DNA of 64,000 bases from RPQJ01 sp963732375 (GTDB taxonomy: Bacteria; Pseudomonadota; Gammaproteobacteria; Steroidobacterales; Steroidobacteraceae), in assembly GCA_963732375.1 (NCBI GenBank), contig CAVSZE010000015.1, positions 186,001 to 250,000 on the forward strand, given 5' to 3'. Made by a program: the position numbers and the translations under genes. The first letter of the stretch is position 1. Each line of letters starts with the position of its first letter. The notes below the pieces were generated by a model, which made no database searches, was not told where the DNA came from, and saw nothing but the letters and a program-made list of their open reading frames with translations. Positions 19,675 to 30,518 of this stretch are shown here, piece by piece.

Positions 19675-21622
19675 ACCGACGCAGGCGGGGCTCCGCGGAC
19701 TCGACGGCGTGCTCGCCGCACTCGCCGTTTCAGTAGCGGCACATCTCGCCAACCTGCCGGGCTGGGCACTGCTGCTGGTGCTTGCCACGATCGCCTGGCG
19801 CTGGACCGCGGACCGGCGCGGGCTGCCGCTTCCGCCCCGCTGGCTGCGCGTGAGCGCCGCGATCGCGGCGCTGGTGCTGACACTCGCGAGCTACCGTACC
19901 GTCAACGGCATCGAGGCCGGCACGGCATTCCTCGTGCTGATGGCAGCGGTAAAGCTGCTGGAGACCCGCGCGGCGCGCGACCTCACGGTGCTGGTCTTCA
20001 TCGCCTGGTTCCTGCTGTACGCGGCGCTGTTGCGCGACCAGCGATTGCAGCAGCTGCCATGGCTGCTCGCCGGGATGCTGCTTGCCACCGGCGCGTTGCT
20101 GCGCGTGCACTCCGGTTCCGCGGGCGGGTCGCGGAGCGACGCGCTGCGTCGCGCCGCGGGCTTGCTGCTGCAGGCCCTGCCGCTCGCGGCGGCGCTGTTC
20201 CTGCTGTTCCCCAGGCTGCCCGGTCCGTTCTGGGGCCTGTCGGCGCCGAGTTCCGCGCGCACGGGATTGTCGGACGAAATGACGCCGGGCGACGTCTCCG
20301 ACCTGAGCGCGTCGGGAGAACCCGCGTTCCGGGTTCGCTTCGATGGCGCGCTGCCCCCGCCGTCGCAGCGCTACTGGCGCGGGCCGGTGCTGCACGAATT
20401 CGACGGCAGGAGCTGGAGGCGCCCACGCGGCCAGGCCTTCCCGGAGCAGGCGGTGACCGCCCTCGGTGCGCCGGTCGACTACCAGATCACGCTGGAACCG
20501 CACGACCGCAACTGGATCCTCGCGCTCGACCTGCCGGGCGAATGGCCGGCGCAGCAGGCCTACCGCGCGTATGACTTCACGCTGTTGTCCCCCCGCCCGC
20601 TGACCGACGTCGCGTCGTTCCGGCTGCGCTCGTATCCGGAGGTGCGCGCCGGCACGACCCTCCCGTCATCGCTGCGCCACCGCGACACGCAACTGCCGCC
20701 GTCCGGCAACGCGCGCTCCGTGGCGCTCGGTCGCGAACTGCGCGCGCGCTACGGTGATCCGCGCGAGATCGCGCAGGCAATGATGCGCCTGTTCCGCAAC
20801 CAGCCGTTCGTGTACACGATGCAGCCCCCACGGCTTGGCGACGACGCGGTGGACGAATTCCTGTTCGACACCCGAAAGGGTTTCTGCGAGCACTATGCTT
20901 CGGCGTTCACGCTGGTGATGCGGGCAGCGGGAGTGCCGGCCCGCGTCGTCACCGGCTACCAGGGCGGCGAGTTCAACACGATCGGCAACTACCTGCTGGT
21001 GCGCCAGTCCGACGCACACGCCTGGTCGGAAATCTGGCTCGATGACGGCGGCTGGGTGCGGATGGACCCGACGGCTGCCGTCGCGCCGGATCGCATCGAG
21101 CGCGGGCTCGTCAACGCCGTGGGCGCCGACGAACTCGCGCCGGGACGCCTGCGACAGGAGAGTGCATTGTGGCTCCAGGTCACGCTCACCTGGGACGTGG
21201 TAAACGATTTCTGGAACGAGCGGGTCGTGCGCTTCAACGCGGCGCGACAGTTCGACCTGCTCGAACACCTCGGCTTCGACGATCCCGACTGGCGCACGCT
21301 GGGATTGGGGCTCGCCGCAAGTCTCGCCGCGTTCTTCGTCGCACTGTCCGTGTATATCGGCTGGAAGCACCGTGAGCCGCCGCGCGACTGGCCTGCAAGG
21401 TTGCACGCGGAGACTGCGCGTCGCCTGCGCCGCCGCGGTCTTGTACCCGGCCGGGCGGAGGGACCGATCGCGTTCCTCGATCGCGCGGCAGCGGCGTGCC
21501 CCGACCTCGCCGGCGACATCGCGCGGATTCGCGAACTGTATTCCAGCCTTCGCTACGGGCCACGCCCGGGCGCCGCCGACCTGAGCCGCCTCAAGCACCT
21601 GGTGAACCGCCTGCGCACCTGA
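19667..21622 (+). CDS. TgpA-type membrane transglutaminase (DUF3488-transglutaminase-like)
   Basis: 651 residues, like P. aeruginosa TgpA, an essential periplasmic-facing transglutaminase. The N-terminal half has about six helices (DUF3488). A periplasmic transglutaminase-like domain then carries the catalytic triad: Cys407 in GFCEHYASAF, His451 in DAHAWSEIWL and Asp467 in RMDPTAAV. A last helix near residues 546-566 is followed by a cytosolic tail of about 85 residues (DUF4129-like). It is the third gene of the MoxR-DUF58-TgpA module. TgpA has transglutaminase activity in vitro; its native substrate is not settled. Confidence 0.92.
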   Translation: MREPTQAGLRGLDGVLAALAVSVAAHLANLPGWALLLVLATIAWRWTADRRGLPLPPRWLRVSAAIAALVLTLASYRTVNGIEAGTAFLVLMAAVKLLETRAARDLTVLVFIAWFLLYAALLRDQRLQQLPWLLAGMLLATGALLRVHSGSAGGSRSDALRRAAGLLLQALPLAAALFLLFPRLPGPFWGLSAPSSARTGLSDEMTPGDVSDLSASGEPAFRVRFDGALPPPSQRYWRGPVLHEFDGRSWRRPRGQAFPEQAVTALGAPVDYQITLEPHDRNWILALDLPGEWPAQQAYRAYDFTLLSPRPLTDVASFRLRSYPEVRAGTTLPSSLRHRDTQLPPSGNARSVALGRELRARYGDPREIAQAMMRLFRNQPFVYTMQPPRLGDDAVDEFLFDTRKGFCEHYASAFTLVMRAAGVPARVVTGYQGGEFNTIGNYLLVRQSDAHAWSEIWLDDGGWVRMDPTAAVAPDRIERGLVNAVGADELAPGRLRQESALWLQVTLTWDVVNDFWNERVVRFNAARQFDLLEHLGFDDPDWRTLGLGLAASLAAFFVALSVYIGWKHREPPRDWPARLHAETARRLRRRGLVPGRAEGPIAFLDRAAAACPDLAGDIARIRELYSSLRYGPRPGAADLSRLKHLVNRLRT

Positions 21623-21671
21623 GCGGTGCTCGGGTATGCTGGCGATCCAGTCAAGCGTCGGAGTCAGGACC

Positions 21672-21935
21672 ATGACAGACCTGAAGAAGCAGTTCGAAGC
21701 GGCATCGAAAGACGCGCAGAAACTCCCGTCGCGGCCGTCCGACGAGGACATGCTGCGTCTCTACGCGCTCTACAAGCAGTCCACTGCCGGCGACGCGTCC
21801 GGCGACCGGCCCGGCGCGTTCGATTTCGTCAACCGCGCGAAATACGACGCCTGGGCACGCGCCAAGGGCACGCCCACGGACAAGGCGATGAAGTCGTATG
21901 TGGACCTGGTCTCGCGGCTGAAGAAACTGGGCTGA
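21672..21935 (+). CDS. Acyl-CoA-binding protein
   Basis: An 87-residue cytosolic protein that binds long-chain acyl-CoA esters. The family hallmarks are LYALYKQSTAGDASGDRPG and the AKYDAWARAKG motif with Lys and Tyr ligands, plus the last helix ending SRLKKLG. The size matches the family (86-90). ACBPs are universal in eukaryotes but patchy in bacteria. The ATG at 21672 is two bases after an AGGAC; the in-frame codon further upstream has no site. Two bases before mtfA, so co-transcribed. Confidence 0.93.
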   Translation: MTDLKKQFEAASKDAQKLPSRPSDEDMLRLYALYKQSTAGDASGDRPGAFDFVNRAKYDAWARAKGTPTDKAMKSYVDLVSRLKKLG

Positions 21936-21936
21936 A

Positions 21937-22794
21937 ATGCCGGGCGCGGCAGCGGCGATCGCGCTGGTCGCCGCCGCGGTCCTCGCCTGGCTGGTCGGCG
22001 GCCCGCTGTTGGCCGCGCGCCGGCGCCGGATCGCCATGGCGCGGCCGCTGCCACCTGCGATGACTGCCCACATCGAGCGCAACGTGCCGCAGAGGCATCG
22101 ACTGCCGCCCGGACTCGCGGCACGGCACGACGCACTGGCAAGCGCCTTTCTTGCCGAGAAGGAATTCGTCGGTTGCGGGGGCTTGGTCGTCAATGACGAG
22201 ATCCGCGCCACGATCGCCGCGCTTGCCTGCCTGTTGCTGCTCGGCAGGCGTGGCCACTACGAGGCGCTGCAATCCGTACTCGTGTACCCGTCGGGGTTCT
22301 GGGTCGAAGACGAGGTCGAGGACGAAGCGGGAGTCGTTGAAAAGCGCCGCCGCGACCTGTCCGGCGAAGCCTGGGACTCGAGCCGCATCATCCTGTCATG
22401 GGAGGACGTACTCGAGGCCGCGCAGGTCCCGGATGACGGCTACAACGTCGCGCTGCACGAATTTGCCCACTTCCTCGACGCCGAAGGGCTGGGGCTCGCA
22501 GCGCCGTCGAAGGGAACCGCTCGCGCAGGCGTCTCGCACGATACGACGGCCGGCGGCCCCGGGACGCTGGAATCGTGGTCGGCGGATCTGCAGCGCGAAC
22601 TCGAATTGCTGCAGCAGGCAGTGGACCGCGGGGAGCAAACGTTCCTCGACCCCTATGCGGCAGAAGACGCGACCGAGTTCTTCGCCGTCGCCACCGAGGA
22701 CTTTTTCCAGCGTCCGCAGCAGTTCCGCGACCGGCATTCACGGCTGTACCTGCTGATGCAGCAGTTCTATGGACTCGATCCTGCGGCGTGGTGA
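21937..22794 (+). CDS. mtfA: Zinc peptidase MtfA (Mlc titration factor-like)
   Basis: 285 residues. An N-terminal hydrophobic stretch (about 5-27) may anchor it, unlike soluble E. coli MtfA. The core has VLVYPSGFWV, ILSWEDVL and the zinc motif HEFAHFLD (HExxH) near residue 173, with a later Glu-rich helix VATEDFFQRP typical of the family and of anthrax lethal-factor-like peptidases. In E. coli MtfA binds the glucose repressor Mlc and cleaves peptides; no Mlc gene is visible here. Located after the ACBP gene; convergent with the UMF1 transporter. Confidence 0.87.
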   Translation: MPGAAAAIALVAAAVLAWLVGGPLLAARRRRIAMARPLPPAMTAHIERNVPQRHRLPPGLAARHDALASAFLAEKEFVGCGGLVVNDEIRATIAALACLLLLGRRGHYEALQSVLVYPSGFWVEDEVEDEAGVVEKRRRDLSGEAWDSSRIILSWEDVLEAAQVPDDGYNVALHEFAHFLDAEGLGLAAPSKGTARAGVSHDTTAGGPGTLESWSADLQRELELLQQAVDRGEQTFLDPYAAEDATEFFAVATEDFFQRPQQFRDRHSRLYLLMQQFYGLDPAAW

Positions 22795-22825
22795 CCCGCC
22801 GCGGCGCTGCCGCAGTCCGTCCGCA

Positions 22826-24086
22826 TCATTTCGCCTCGCGCCTCTCCACTCTCGAGGCGACCGCCAGCAGCGCCCCGCCGGCGATGAACAGGATCACGAT
22901 CGACAGGATCGACAGCCGCGAGTCGCCGGTCACCGCGGCGGTGATTCCGACCAGCGCCGGCCCGACGATCGCCGATGCCTTGCCCATCATGTTGTAGAAG
23001 CCGAAAAATTCCGACGACTTGCCCTCCGGCACCAAGCGCCCGTAATAGCTGCGGCTCAGCGACTGGATACCTCCCTGCACCAGGCCGACTACGCAGGCCA
23101 GCACGTAGAAATCTCGCGCATCCTGGAGGAAATAGGCGTAACAGGTCGCCGCGAGGTACACCGCAAGCGCGATGAATATGCCCCTGCGTGCACCAATCTT
23201 CTTGCCGAGCCAGCCGAACGCCAGCGCCGCGGGAAATCCGACGAACTGCGTGAGCAGCAGCGCCTTGATCAGGTCTGACTGGTCGAATCCCAGCGACAGG
23301 CCGTAGTCGACCGCCATCTTGATGATGGTGTTCACGCCGTCGATGTACAGGATGTAGGCGCCGAGGAACCACAGCATCGGCCTATAGCGCGAGATCTCGC
23401 GCAGCGTGCCGCGAAGTTCGCCGAACCCCTGGCGGACGGCCGTCGCCATCGACACCTGTGCCCGCGGGTCGCGCAGCTCGTGCACGAATACCGCACACGG
23501 CACCGTGAACAGCAGCCACCACACGCCGACGCTGGCGAACGACCAGCGCACGGCCTCGGTCGCATTCGCGAGTCCGAACCATTGCGGACGCAGCGTCATC
23601 ATCACGTTGACCGCGAACAGCAGCCCGCCGCCGAGGTAGCCGAGTGAATAGCCGTAGCCCGATACCAGGTCGTACTCGTCGGGCTCCGCCACGTGAAGCA
23701 GCAGCGAGTCGTTGAACACGATGCCGCCCCAGAATCCGAGCGACGCTACCAGGAACAGCGCCGCAGCAACCTGCCAGTGCGCCTGCCCCACCGCCGACAG
23801 CGCCAGCGTAGCCGACGCGCCCAGCACGGTGGAGACGACCATCAGTCGGACCCGCGCGCCGCCACGATCGGCAATCGCGCCCAGCGCAGGCGCCATCAAC
23901 GCGACGCACAGGCTCGCGATGCCGCTGGTCATGCCGAGCCGGTAGGTGCTCTCGGTAGCCGCTACGCCTGCATTCCAGTACTGCTTGAAGAACACCGGGA
24001 AAAACCCGGCCATTACGGTGGTCGCGAATGCCGAGTTCGCCCAGTCGTACAGCGCCCAGGCGACGACCGGCCGGCGCGTCAGGACC

Positions 24087-24112
<26 letters not shown>
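22826..24112 (-). CDS. UMF1/Atg22-family MFS transporter
   Basis: A 428-residue major facilitator of the UMF1 (vacuole effluxer Atg22-like) family with about 12 helices. Family marks are VVAWALYDWANSAFATTVMAGF at the start (given as VVAWALYDWANS then AFATTVMAGF), SLGYLGGG, and GGIQSLSRSYYGRLVPEGKS in the second half. Fungal Atg22 exports amino acids from the vacuole; bacterial substrates are unknown. Its first 26 bases overlap the 3' end of prfC, so expression probably depends on the upstream operon. Confidence 0.88.
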
Positions 24113-25682
<1,570 letters not shown>

Positions 25683-25722
25683 CGGTCGGGGCCGGTCGGT
25701 CGGGTTCGGGGCGGCGATTCTA

Positions 25723-26235
25723 TCAGGGACGGCCGTTCGTCCCGGCGGGATCCGCCAGCCCGAGCTTCAACACAAGCGCGTCCTCGCGCCCCTGTGCGGC
25801 CTGGTAGTAGCCCTTGCGGAGGCCGACCTGCATGAAGCCGACCGACTGGTAGAGCGATATCGCGAGCGTGTTGGTAGGCCGGACTTCGAGGAATACGTCC
25901 CCGATGCCGGCCTGCCGCGCCCGCTCGAGCAGCAACATCAGCATCTGTCGACCGACGCCCCGGCCCCGCAGGTTCCCCCGCACGCACAGGTTGAGGATGT
26001 GGGCTTCACCGGCACCCATGGCCACGATTCCGTAGGCGACCACCTCGGACTCCAGTTCCGCGACACGGCACAGGTAACCTACCCTGATGCAGTCGCGAAA
26101 TATCCCGTCGCTCCATGGAAACGGGTAGGCGGCGCGTTCGAGGGCGCCCACCGCTGCGACATCACCCGGGGTCATGGCCCGGAACTTCACCAGTCGCGGG
26201 TGTGGCCCCGGCGCAGCAGCACCCGCGGCATTCAC
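25723..26235 (-). CDS. rimI: Ribosomal-protein S18-alanine N-acetyltransferase
   Basis: A GNAT acetyltransferase that acetylates the N-terminus of ribosomal protein S18. 170 residues. FRAMTPGDVAAVGALERAAYPFPWSDGIF is split here into FRAMTPGDVAAVGALE and AAYPFPWSDGIF. The acetyl-CoA loop is VRGNLRGRGVGRQML, followed by FLEVRPTNTLAISLYQSVGF, which is characteristic of RimI. The start overlaps the stop of the DNA glycosylase gene (ATGA). E. coli also keeps rimI close to prfC. Confidence 0.93.
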   Translation of the reverse strand: MNAAGAAAPGPHPRLVKFRAMTPGDVAAVGALERAAYPFPWSDGIFRDCIRVGYLCRVAELESEVVAYGIVAMGAGEAHILNLCVRGNLRGRGVGRQMLMLLLERARQAGIGDVFLEVRPTNTLAISLYQSVGFMQVGLRKGYYQAAQGREDALVLKLGLADPAGTNGRP

Positions 26236-26936
26236 GACAACACCTGCTCGCCTCGCTCGAGCCGCTGGAACACCTGCTTCGCGTGGACCAGGTCGAGCCA
26301 GGCCTTGCGCTTCTCACCTGGACTCCTGAGCAGGTAGGCCGGGTGGTAAATGACCACCAGCGGGCGTTGCCGGGCGCCGAGGCCGTGTACGCGACCGCGA
26401 AGCTTCGCGAGCGCGGCGTCCGTTTCGAGCAGCGTCTGTGCGGCGACCCGTCCCACGGCCACGATCAGCGCCGGGTCGACGAGTTCGACCTGGCGCTCGA
26501 GGTAACCGCGGCAACTGCGCGCTTCCTCGGGCCGTGGGTCGCGGTTCCCCGGTGGACGGCACTTGAGCACGTTCGCGATGAAGACATCCTCGCGTGCCAG
26601 CCCGAGGGCCTTCAGCATCGAGGTCAGCAGCTGCCCAGCCCGGCCGACGAATGGCTCGCCCTGCCGGTCCTCTTCGGCGCCCGGCGCCTCGCCAATGAAC
26701 ATCCAGCGCGCCGCGCGACTGCCGACGCCGAACACGGTCTGGGTACGGGTGGAGTGCAGTCCGCAGCGCTCGCAGGCCGATACGGTCGCGCGCAGCGCGT
26801 CCCAGTCGAGCGCCTCGCTGCCGCCACCCGCAGCATACGGCGCCTCGGCAACGGCGGGCTCCGCTGCGAGCCCGCGACGGACGTAGACGTCCACGCCCAG
26901 TGCCTCGAGGTAAGCCGCCTGGCGAGCGTCCACCAC
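26232..26936 (-). CDS. Uracil-DNA glycosylase, family 4 (Fe-S)
   Basis: Removes uracil from DNA in base-excision repair. 234 residues. Four cysteines for the 4Fe-4S cluster are in ACERCGL and in NVLKCRPPGNRDP...ARSCRGY. Motif A is FIGEAPGAEED, motif B near the C-terminus is VVIYHPAYLLRSPGEKR. The first 55 residues or so are a variable extension. The start is one of two adjacent GTG codons (26936 or 26933), 11 bases after the pssA stop; neither has a strong ribosome-binding site. The frame is open far upstream, but that part lies inside pssA in another frame. It overlaps rimI by 4 bases. Confidence 0.92.
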   Translation of the reverse strand: MVDARQAAYLEALGVDVYVRRGLAAEPAVAEAPYAAGGGSEALDWDALRATVSACERCGLHSTRTQTVFGVGSRAARWMFIGEAPGAEEDRQGEPFVGRAGQLLTSMLKALGLAREDVFIANVLKCRPPGNRDPRPEEARSCRGYLERQVELVDPALIVAVGRVAAQTLLETDAALAKLRGRVHGLGARQRPLVVIYHPAYLLRSPGEKRKAWLDLVHAKQVFQRLERGEQVLS

Positions 26937-26947
26937 TTCGTGGCCCG

Positions 26948-27760
26948 CTACTTCTTCTTCCCGGCGCCGCCGGCCTGCGCCGCGACGCGACGACCACGCG
27001 CAAGCCTGTGCCATGCCCAGAGCAGCGGCCCGGAAAGCGCATAGAGCCCGAACAGGCCGAACAGTATCTCCGGCGGACTCGAGCCCACGACGATGAAGGC
27101 GAGCGGGATCAGCACCAGCAGCGCGAACGGGACCCGCTTGTTCAGGTTGAAGTCCTTGCCGCTCAGGTAGGGGAAGCGGCTGATCATCAGGCTGCCTGCC
27201 ACCGAGGCGACGACGAACGCCAGCACCAGCGCACGCAGTCCTTCGCGCTGCAGGTCGTTCAGCATCCAGACGAAGCCCGCGAGCAGCGCGGCGCCAGACG
27301 GGCTGGGCAGTCCCTCGAAGAAGCGCTTGTCGGCGGTCGCCGAGCGCGCGTTGAATCGCGCCAGCCGGAACGCCGCGCAGGCCGTGTAGAAAAAGGTCGC
27401 CAGCCAGCCGATCCGTCCCCACACGGCGCCGTACTCGGCGATGCGCACCACGCCCCACTGGTAGGCCACGACACCCGGCGCGACACCGAAGGCGACCATG
27501 TCGGACAGGCTGTCGAATTCCTTGCCGAACTCGCTCTGGGTGTTGGTCCAGCGCGCGATCCGACCGTCCAGCCCGTCGCACACCAGCGCGACAAAGATCG
27601 CGATGCCGGCACGATCGAAATTGCCGTCCGTCGCGGCCACGGTAGCGTAGAAACCCGAGAACAGGACCGCGGTCGTGAACAGGTTGGGCAGCAGGTAGAC
27701 GCCTCGGCTGCGCGGCCGCTTGGCGGGCGCGCCGGGCGTTCCGGTGGATTCGGTGGTCAT
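26948..27760 (-). CDS. pssA: CDP-diacylglycerol-serine O-phosphatidyltransferase
   Basis: Makes phosphatidylserine, the precursor of phosphatidylethanolamine, in the inner membrane. 270 residues with about eight helices. The CDP-alcohol phosphatidyltransferase motif DG-x2-AR-x8-G-x3-D-x3-D is present as DGLDGRIARW...GKEFDSLSD. This is the membrane-embedded (Bacillus-like) subclass, not the phospholipase-D-like E. coli enzyme. The ATG at 27760 gives MTTESTG; an earlier ATG would add a peptide of no family character. It begins the leftward pssA-udg-rimI-prfC-umf1 string. Confidence 0.93.
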   Translation of the reverse strand: MTTESTGTPGAPAKRPRSRGVYLLPNLFTTAVLFSGFYATVAATDGNFDRAGIAIFVALVCDGLDGRIARWTNTQSEFGKEFDSLSDMVAFGVAPGVVAYQWGVVRIAEYGAVWGRIGWLATFFYTACAAFRLARFNARSATADKRFFEGLPSPSGAALLAGFVWMLNDLQREGLRALVLAFVVASVAGSLMISRFPYLSGKDFNLNKRVPFALLVLIPLAFIVVGSSPPEILFGLFGLYALSGPLLWAWHRLARGRRVAAQAGGAGKKK

Positions 27761-27854
27761 GTTCACCCAGGCGGTGTGGCTCGGGGCATCATAGGTAGAG
27801 CGCGGCGCCCGCACAACGAAAAGCTGCCGCCCGGACTGGGTTCGGCGCCCGCTC

Positions 27855-27863
27855 TGCTAGAAT
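27855..27863 (+). promoter_or_regulatory. Extended -10 promoter for proS
   Basis: TGCTAGAAT fits the extended -10 form (TG, one base, TAGAAT at 27858-27863). It lies about 37 bases before the proS ATG, in the divergent pssA/proS gap. No good -35 is seen. Confidence 0.5.
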
Positions 27864-27900
27864 CCGCGGCCGCGCGACCACTCCCTTCACCGGTACCAAG

Positions 27901-29634
27901 ATGCGACTTTCGACCTATCCGATCAATACCTTGCGCGACGTCCCCGCCGACGCGGAGGTCGTCAGCCACCAGCTGATGCTCCGGGCAGGACTCATCCGCC
28001 GCCTGGCCGCCGGCATGTACACGTGGCTGCCGTTCGGCCTGCGGGTGCTGCGCAAGGTGGAAGCCATCGTGCGCGAAGAAATGAACCGCGCCGGGGCAAT
28101 CGAACTTCTGATGCCGACGGTCCAGCCTGCGGAGCTGTGGCAGGAGTCCGGCCGCTGGGAACAGTTCGGCCCCGAGCTGCTTCGCATCCGGGACCGCCAC
28201 GACCGTTCGTTCTGCTTCGGCCCGACGCACGAGGAAGTGATCACCGACCTGGCGCGGCGCGAATTGAAGAGTTACCGACAGCTGCCGGTCAATTTCTACC
28301 AGATCCAGACCAAGTTCCGCGATGAGATCCGGCCGCGGTTCGGCGTGATGCGCGCGCGCGAATTCACGATGAAGGACGCGTACTCGTTTCACGTGGACGC
28401 CGACTCGCTCGAACAGGGCTACCAGGCGATGCACGAGGCGTATACGCGCATATTCTCGCGCATGAACCTGCGCTTCCGCGCCGTGCGTGCCGACACCGGA
28501 AGCATCGGCGGCAACGCGTCGCAGGAATTCCACGTGCTCGCCGACTCGGGCGAGGATGCCATCGTCTTCTCGGATGCCGATGACTACGCGGCCAACCTGG
28601 AGATGGCCGAGGCGCTGCCGCCGTCCGAACCCCGCCCGGCTCCGACCGTGGCCCTGGCGAAGGTATCCACGCCCGGCACCAGGACGATCGCCGAGCTGAC
28701 GGCATTCCTCGGCGTCGAGGCCTCCGCCTGCCTGAAGACGCTGCTGGTCGAAGGCAGCGACGGCGGCATCGTTGCGCTGGTCGTGCGTGGCGACCACGAG
28801 CTGAACGCGGTCAAGGCCCAGAAGCTGCCCGGCGTCGCCTCGCCGCTCCGGATGGCCACACCCGAGCAGGTGCGCGCCGCCACGGGCTGCGAACCCGGGT
28901 ACATCGGTCCGCAGGGGCTGTTGAACGGCATTGGAGTCCCGGCCATGGTGTACGCGGACCACGCGGCGGCGCACGCGGCCGACTTCGTCTGCGGCGCGAA
29001 CGAACGCGACGCGCACCTGACAGGCGTGAACTGGGGCCGTGACCTTCCGGAACCGCTGGCGGTGGATATCCGCAACGTCGTGGCCGGCGACCCGAGCCCT
29101 TCGGGGCAGGGTCGGCTCGATATCGCCCGCGGGATCGAGGTCGGGCACATTTTCCAGCTCGGCCGCAAATACAGCGACGCCATGAAGGCCGAGGTGCTCG
29201 ACGAATCGGGCAAGTCCGTGACCATGTTCATGGGCTGCTACGGCATCGGTGTGACGCGCGTCGTGGCAGCCGCCATCGAACAGAACCACGATGAACGCGG
29301 CATTGTCTGGCCGGAACCGATTGCACCCTTCCACGTGTCGCTTATCCCGATCAACCTGCAGAAGTCCGAGCGCGTCCGCGAGACATCCGAGCGGCTCTAC
29401 GTCGAGCTGCAGGCGGCCGGTTTCGAGGTGCTGTTCGACGATCGCGACGCGCGCCCCGGCGTCAAGTTCGCCGACGACGAACTGGTCGGCATCCCGCATC
29501 GCGTGGTCATCGGCGACAAGGGACTCGAGCGCGGCGTGCTCGAGTACAAGCCACGCTCGGGCGATGGCGCCTGTGACGTGCCGCTCGCAGGAATCGTGGA
29601 ATTCCTCAGGGAGCGCACGCGCGGGCGGTATTGA
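27901..29634 (+). CDS. proS: Prolyl-tRNA synthetase (bacterial type with editing insertion)
   Basis: Charges tRNA-Pro; class II synthetase. 577 residues (E. coli 572). The N-terminal core has LPFGLRVLRKVEAIVREEM and FCFGPTHEEVITDLARREL (motif 2 region). The YbaK-like insertion that clears Ala-tRNA-Pro occupies about residues 225-395. Motif 3 and the anticodon-binding C-domain follow, with MGCYGIGVTRVVAAAIEQNH and VLFDDRDARPGVKFADDELV. It starts ATG 27901 with only a weak ribosome-binding site. A lytic transglycosylase follows two bases after the stop. Confidence 0.97.
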   Translation: MRLSTYPINTLRDVPADAEVVSHQLMLRAGLIRRLAAGMYTWLPFGLRVLRKVEAIVREEMNRAGAIELLMPTVQPAELWQESGRWEQFGPELLRIRDRHDRSFCFGPTHEEVITDLARRELKSYRQLPVNFYQIQTKFRDEIRPRFGVMRAREFTMKDAYSFHVDADSLEQGYQAMHEAYTRIFSRMNLRFRAVRADTGSIGGNASQEFHVLADSGEDAIVFSDADDYAANLEMAEALPPSEPRPAPTVALAKVSTPGTRTIAELTAFLGVEASACLKTLLVEGSDGGIVALVVRGDHELNAVKAQKLPGVASPLRMATPEQVRAATGCEPGYIGPQGLLNGIGVPAMVYADHAAAHAADFVCGANERDAHLTGVNWGRDLPEPLAVDIRNVVAGDPSPSGQGRLDIARGIEVGHIFQLGRKYSDAMKAEVLDESGKSVTMFMGCYGIGVTRVVAAAIEQNHDERGIVWPEPIAPFHVSLIPINLQKSERVRETSERLYVELQAAGFEVLFDDRDARPGVKFADDELVGIPHRVVIGDKGLERGVLEYKPRSGDGACDVPLAGIVEFLRERTRGRY

Positions 29635-29635
29635 A

Positions 29636-30214
29636 ATGCACAGAACGGTGCCACTGCTTGCACTGCTCACGCTGCTCGCCGCGCTTCCGGCGGGCGCGGC
29701 GCGCGCGGATCGGCAGATGGACCCGGAGCTGCGCGGCGTCATCGCCGAGGCGCTCACGCCCGCGGATTGCTTCGAAGACCGCTACGAGCAGGCAGTCTGG
29801 GTCGCCTACATGGGACCGCGCCTCGGGCGCTACGTGAAAGACCAGCGCGAGCGCGACCAGATCCTGCACCACGTGCACTGCGAGGCCCGGCGCGTGGACA
29901 TTCCGCCCGAACTCGTACTCGCCGTGATGGACGTGGAGAGCCGCTTCGACCGCTACGCGGTCTCCTCGGCCGGTGCGGTCGGGCTCATGCAGGTCATGCC
30001 GTTCTGGCCGCACGAACTCGGGATGACCAACGAACAGCTGGTGCGCATCGGCGACAACGTGCGCATGGGCACCACGATCCTCGGCTACTACCTGCGCAAG
30101 GAGCGCGGCAACTACCAGCGCGCCCTGCAGAGGTACAACGGCAGCCTGGGGCGACCGGACTACTCGGACCTGGTGATCGACCGGCTGGTTTCTCGCTGGC
30201 GCTACGCGTACTGA
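29636..30214 (+). CDS. Lytic transglycosylase (SLT domain)
   Basis: A periplasmic murein lytic transglycosylase, cutting the glycan between MurNAc and GlcNAc. 192 residues. A signal peptide covers about 1-23 (ending GAARA). The SLT domain has the catalytic Glu101 in VMDVESRFDRYAVSSAGAVG and then GLMQVMPFW, and ends with YLRKERGNYQRALQRYNGS. It is a minimal enzyme with no binding repeats. It begins immediately after proS and is probably co-transcribed, a common arrangement in this group of bacteria. Confidence 0.92.
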   Translation: MHRTVPLLALLTLLAALPAGAARADRQMDPELRGVIAEALTPADCFEDRYEQAVWVAYMGPRLGRYVKDQRERDQILHHVHCEARRVDIPPELVLAVMDVESRFDRYAVSSAGAVGLMQVMPFWPHELGMTNEQLVRIGDNVRMGTTILGYYLRKERGNYQRALQRYNGSLGRPDYSDLVIDRLVSRWRYAY

Positions 30215-30223
30215 ACGCGGCCG

Positions 30224-30511
30224 TCAGGCGGTGCGGAACTCCGCGGGACGCCCTTCCCGCTCCGGTACACCGGCGTCCTCGATCTCGACGGAAGTGACCT
30301 GCGACGCCGGCGATCCGTGCCACAGCCAGTCGCAGAGCGCTGCGACCGCCGTCGGCTCCCCGAAGGCAAGCACTTCGACACGGCCATCCGCCAGGTTGCG
30401 GGCATGTCCCGTGATGCCGAGCTCGATTGCGCGCTGGCGGGTGCTGGCCCGGTAGAAAACGCCCTGCACGCGCCCGGCCACCAGACAACGGCGCGCGATC
30501 CATTCGCCCAT
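30224..30511 (-). CDS. acyP: Acylphosphatase
   Basis: A 95-residue cytosolic enzyme that hydrolyses acyl phosphates such as carbamoyl or acetyl phosphate. The active-site loop GRVQGVFYR carries the catalytic Arg21 and Asn39 is in GHARNLADGRV. The length is standard. The ATG at 30511 is 7 bases after the DUF4398 lipoprotein stop, so the two share a transcript. Convergent with the lytic transglycosylase gene, 9 bases apart. Confidence 0.94.
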   Translation of the reverse strand: MGEWIARRCLVAGRVQGVFYRASTRQRAIELGITGHARNLADGRVEVLAFGEPTAVAALCDWLWHGSPASQVTSVEIEDAGVPEREGRPAEFRTA

Positions 30512-30518
30512 GCTGGAT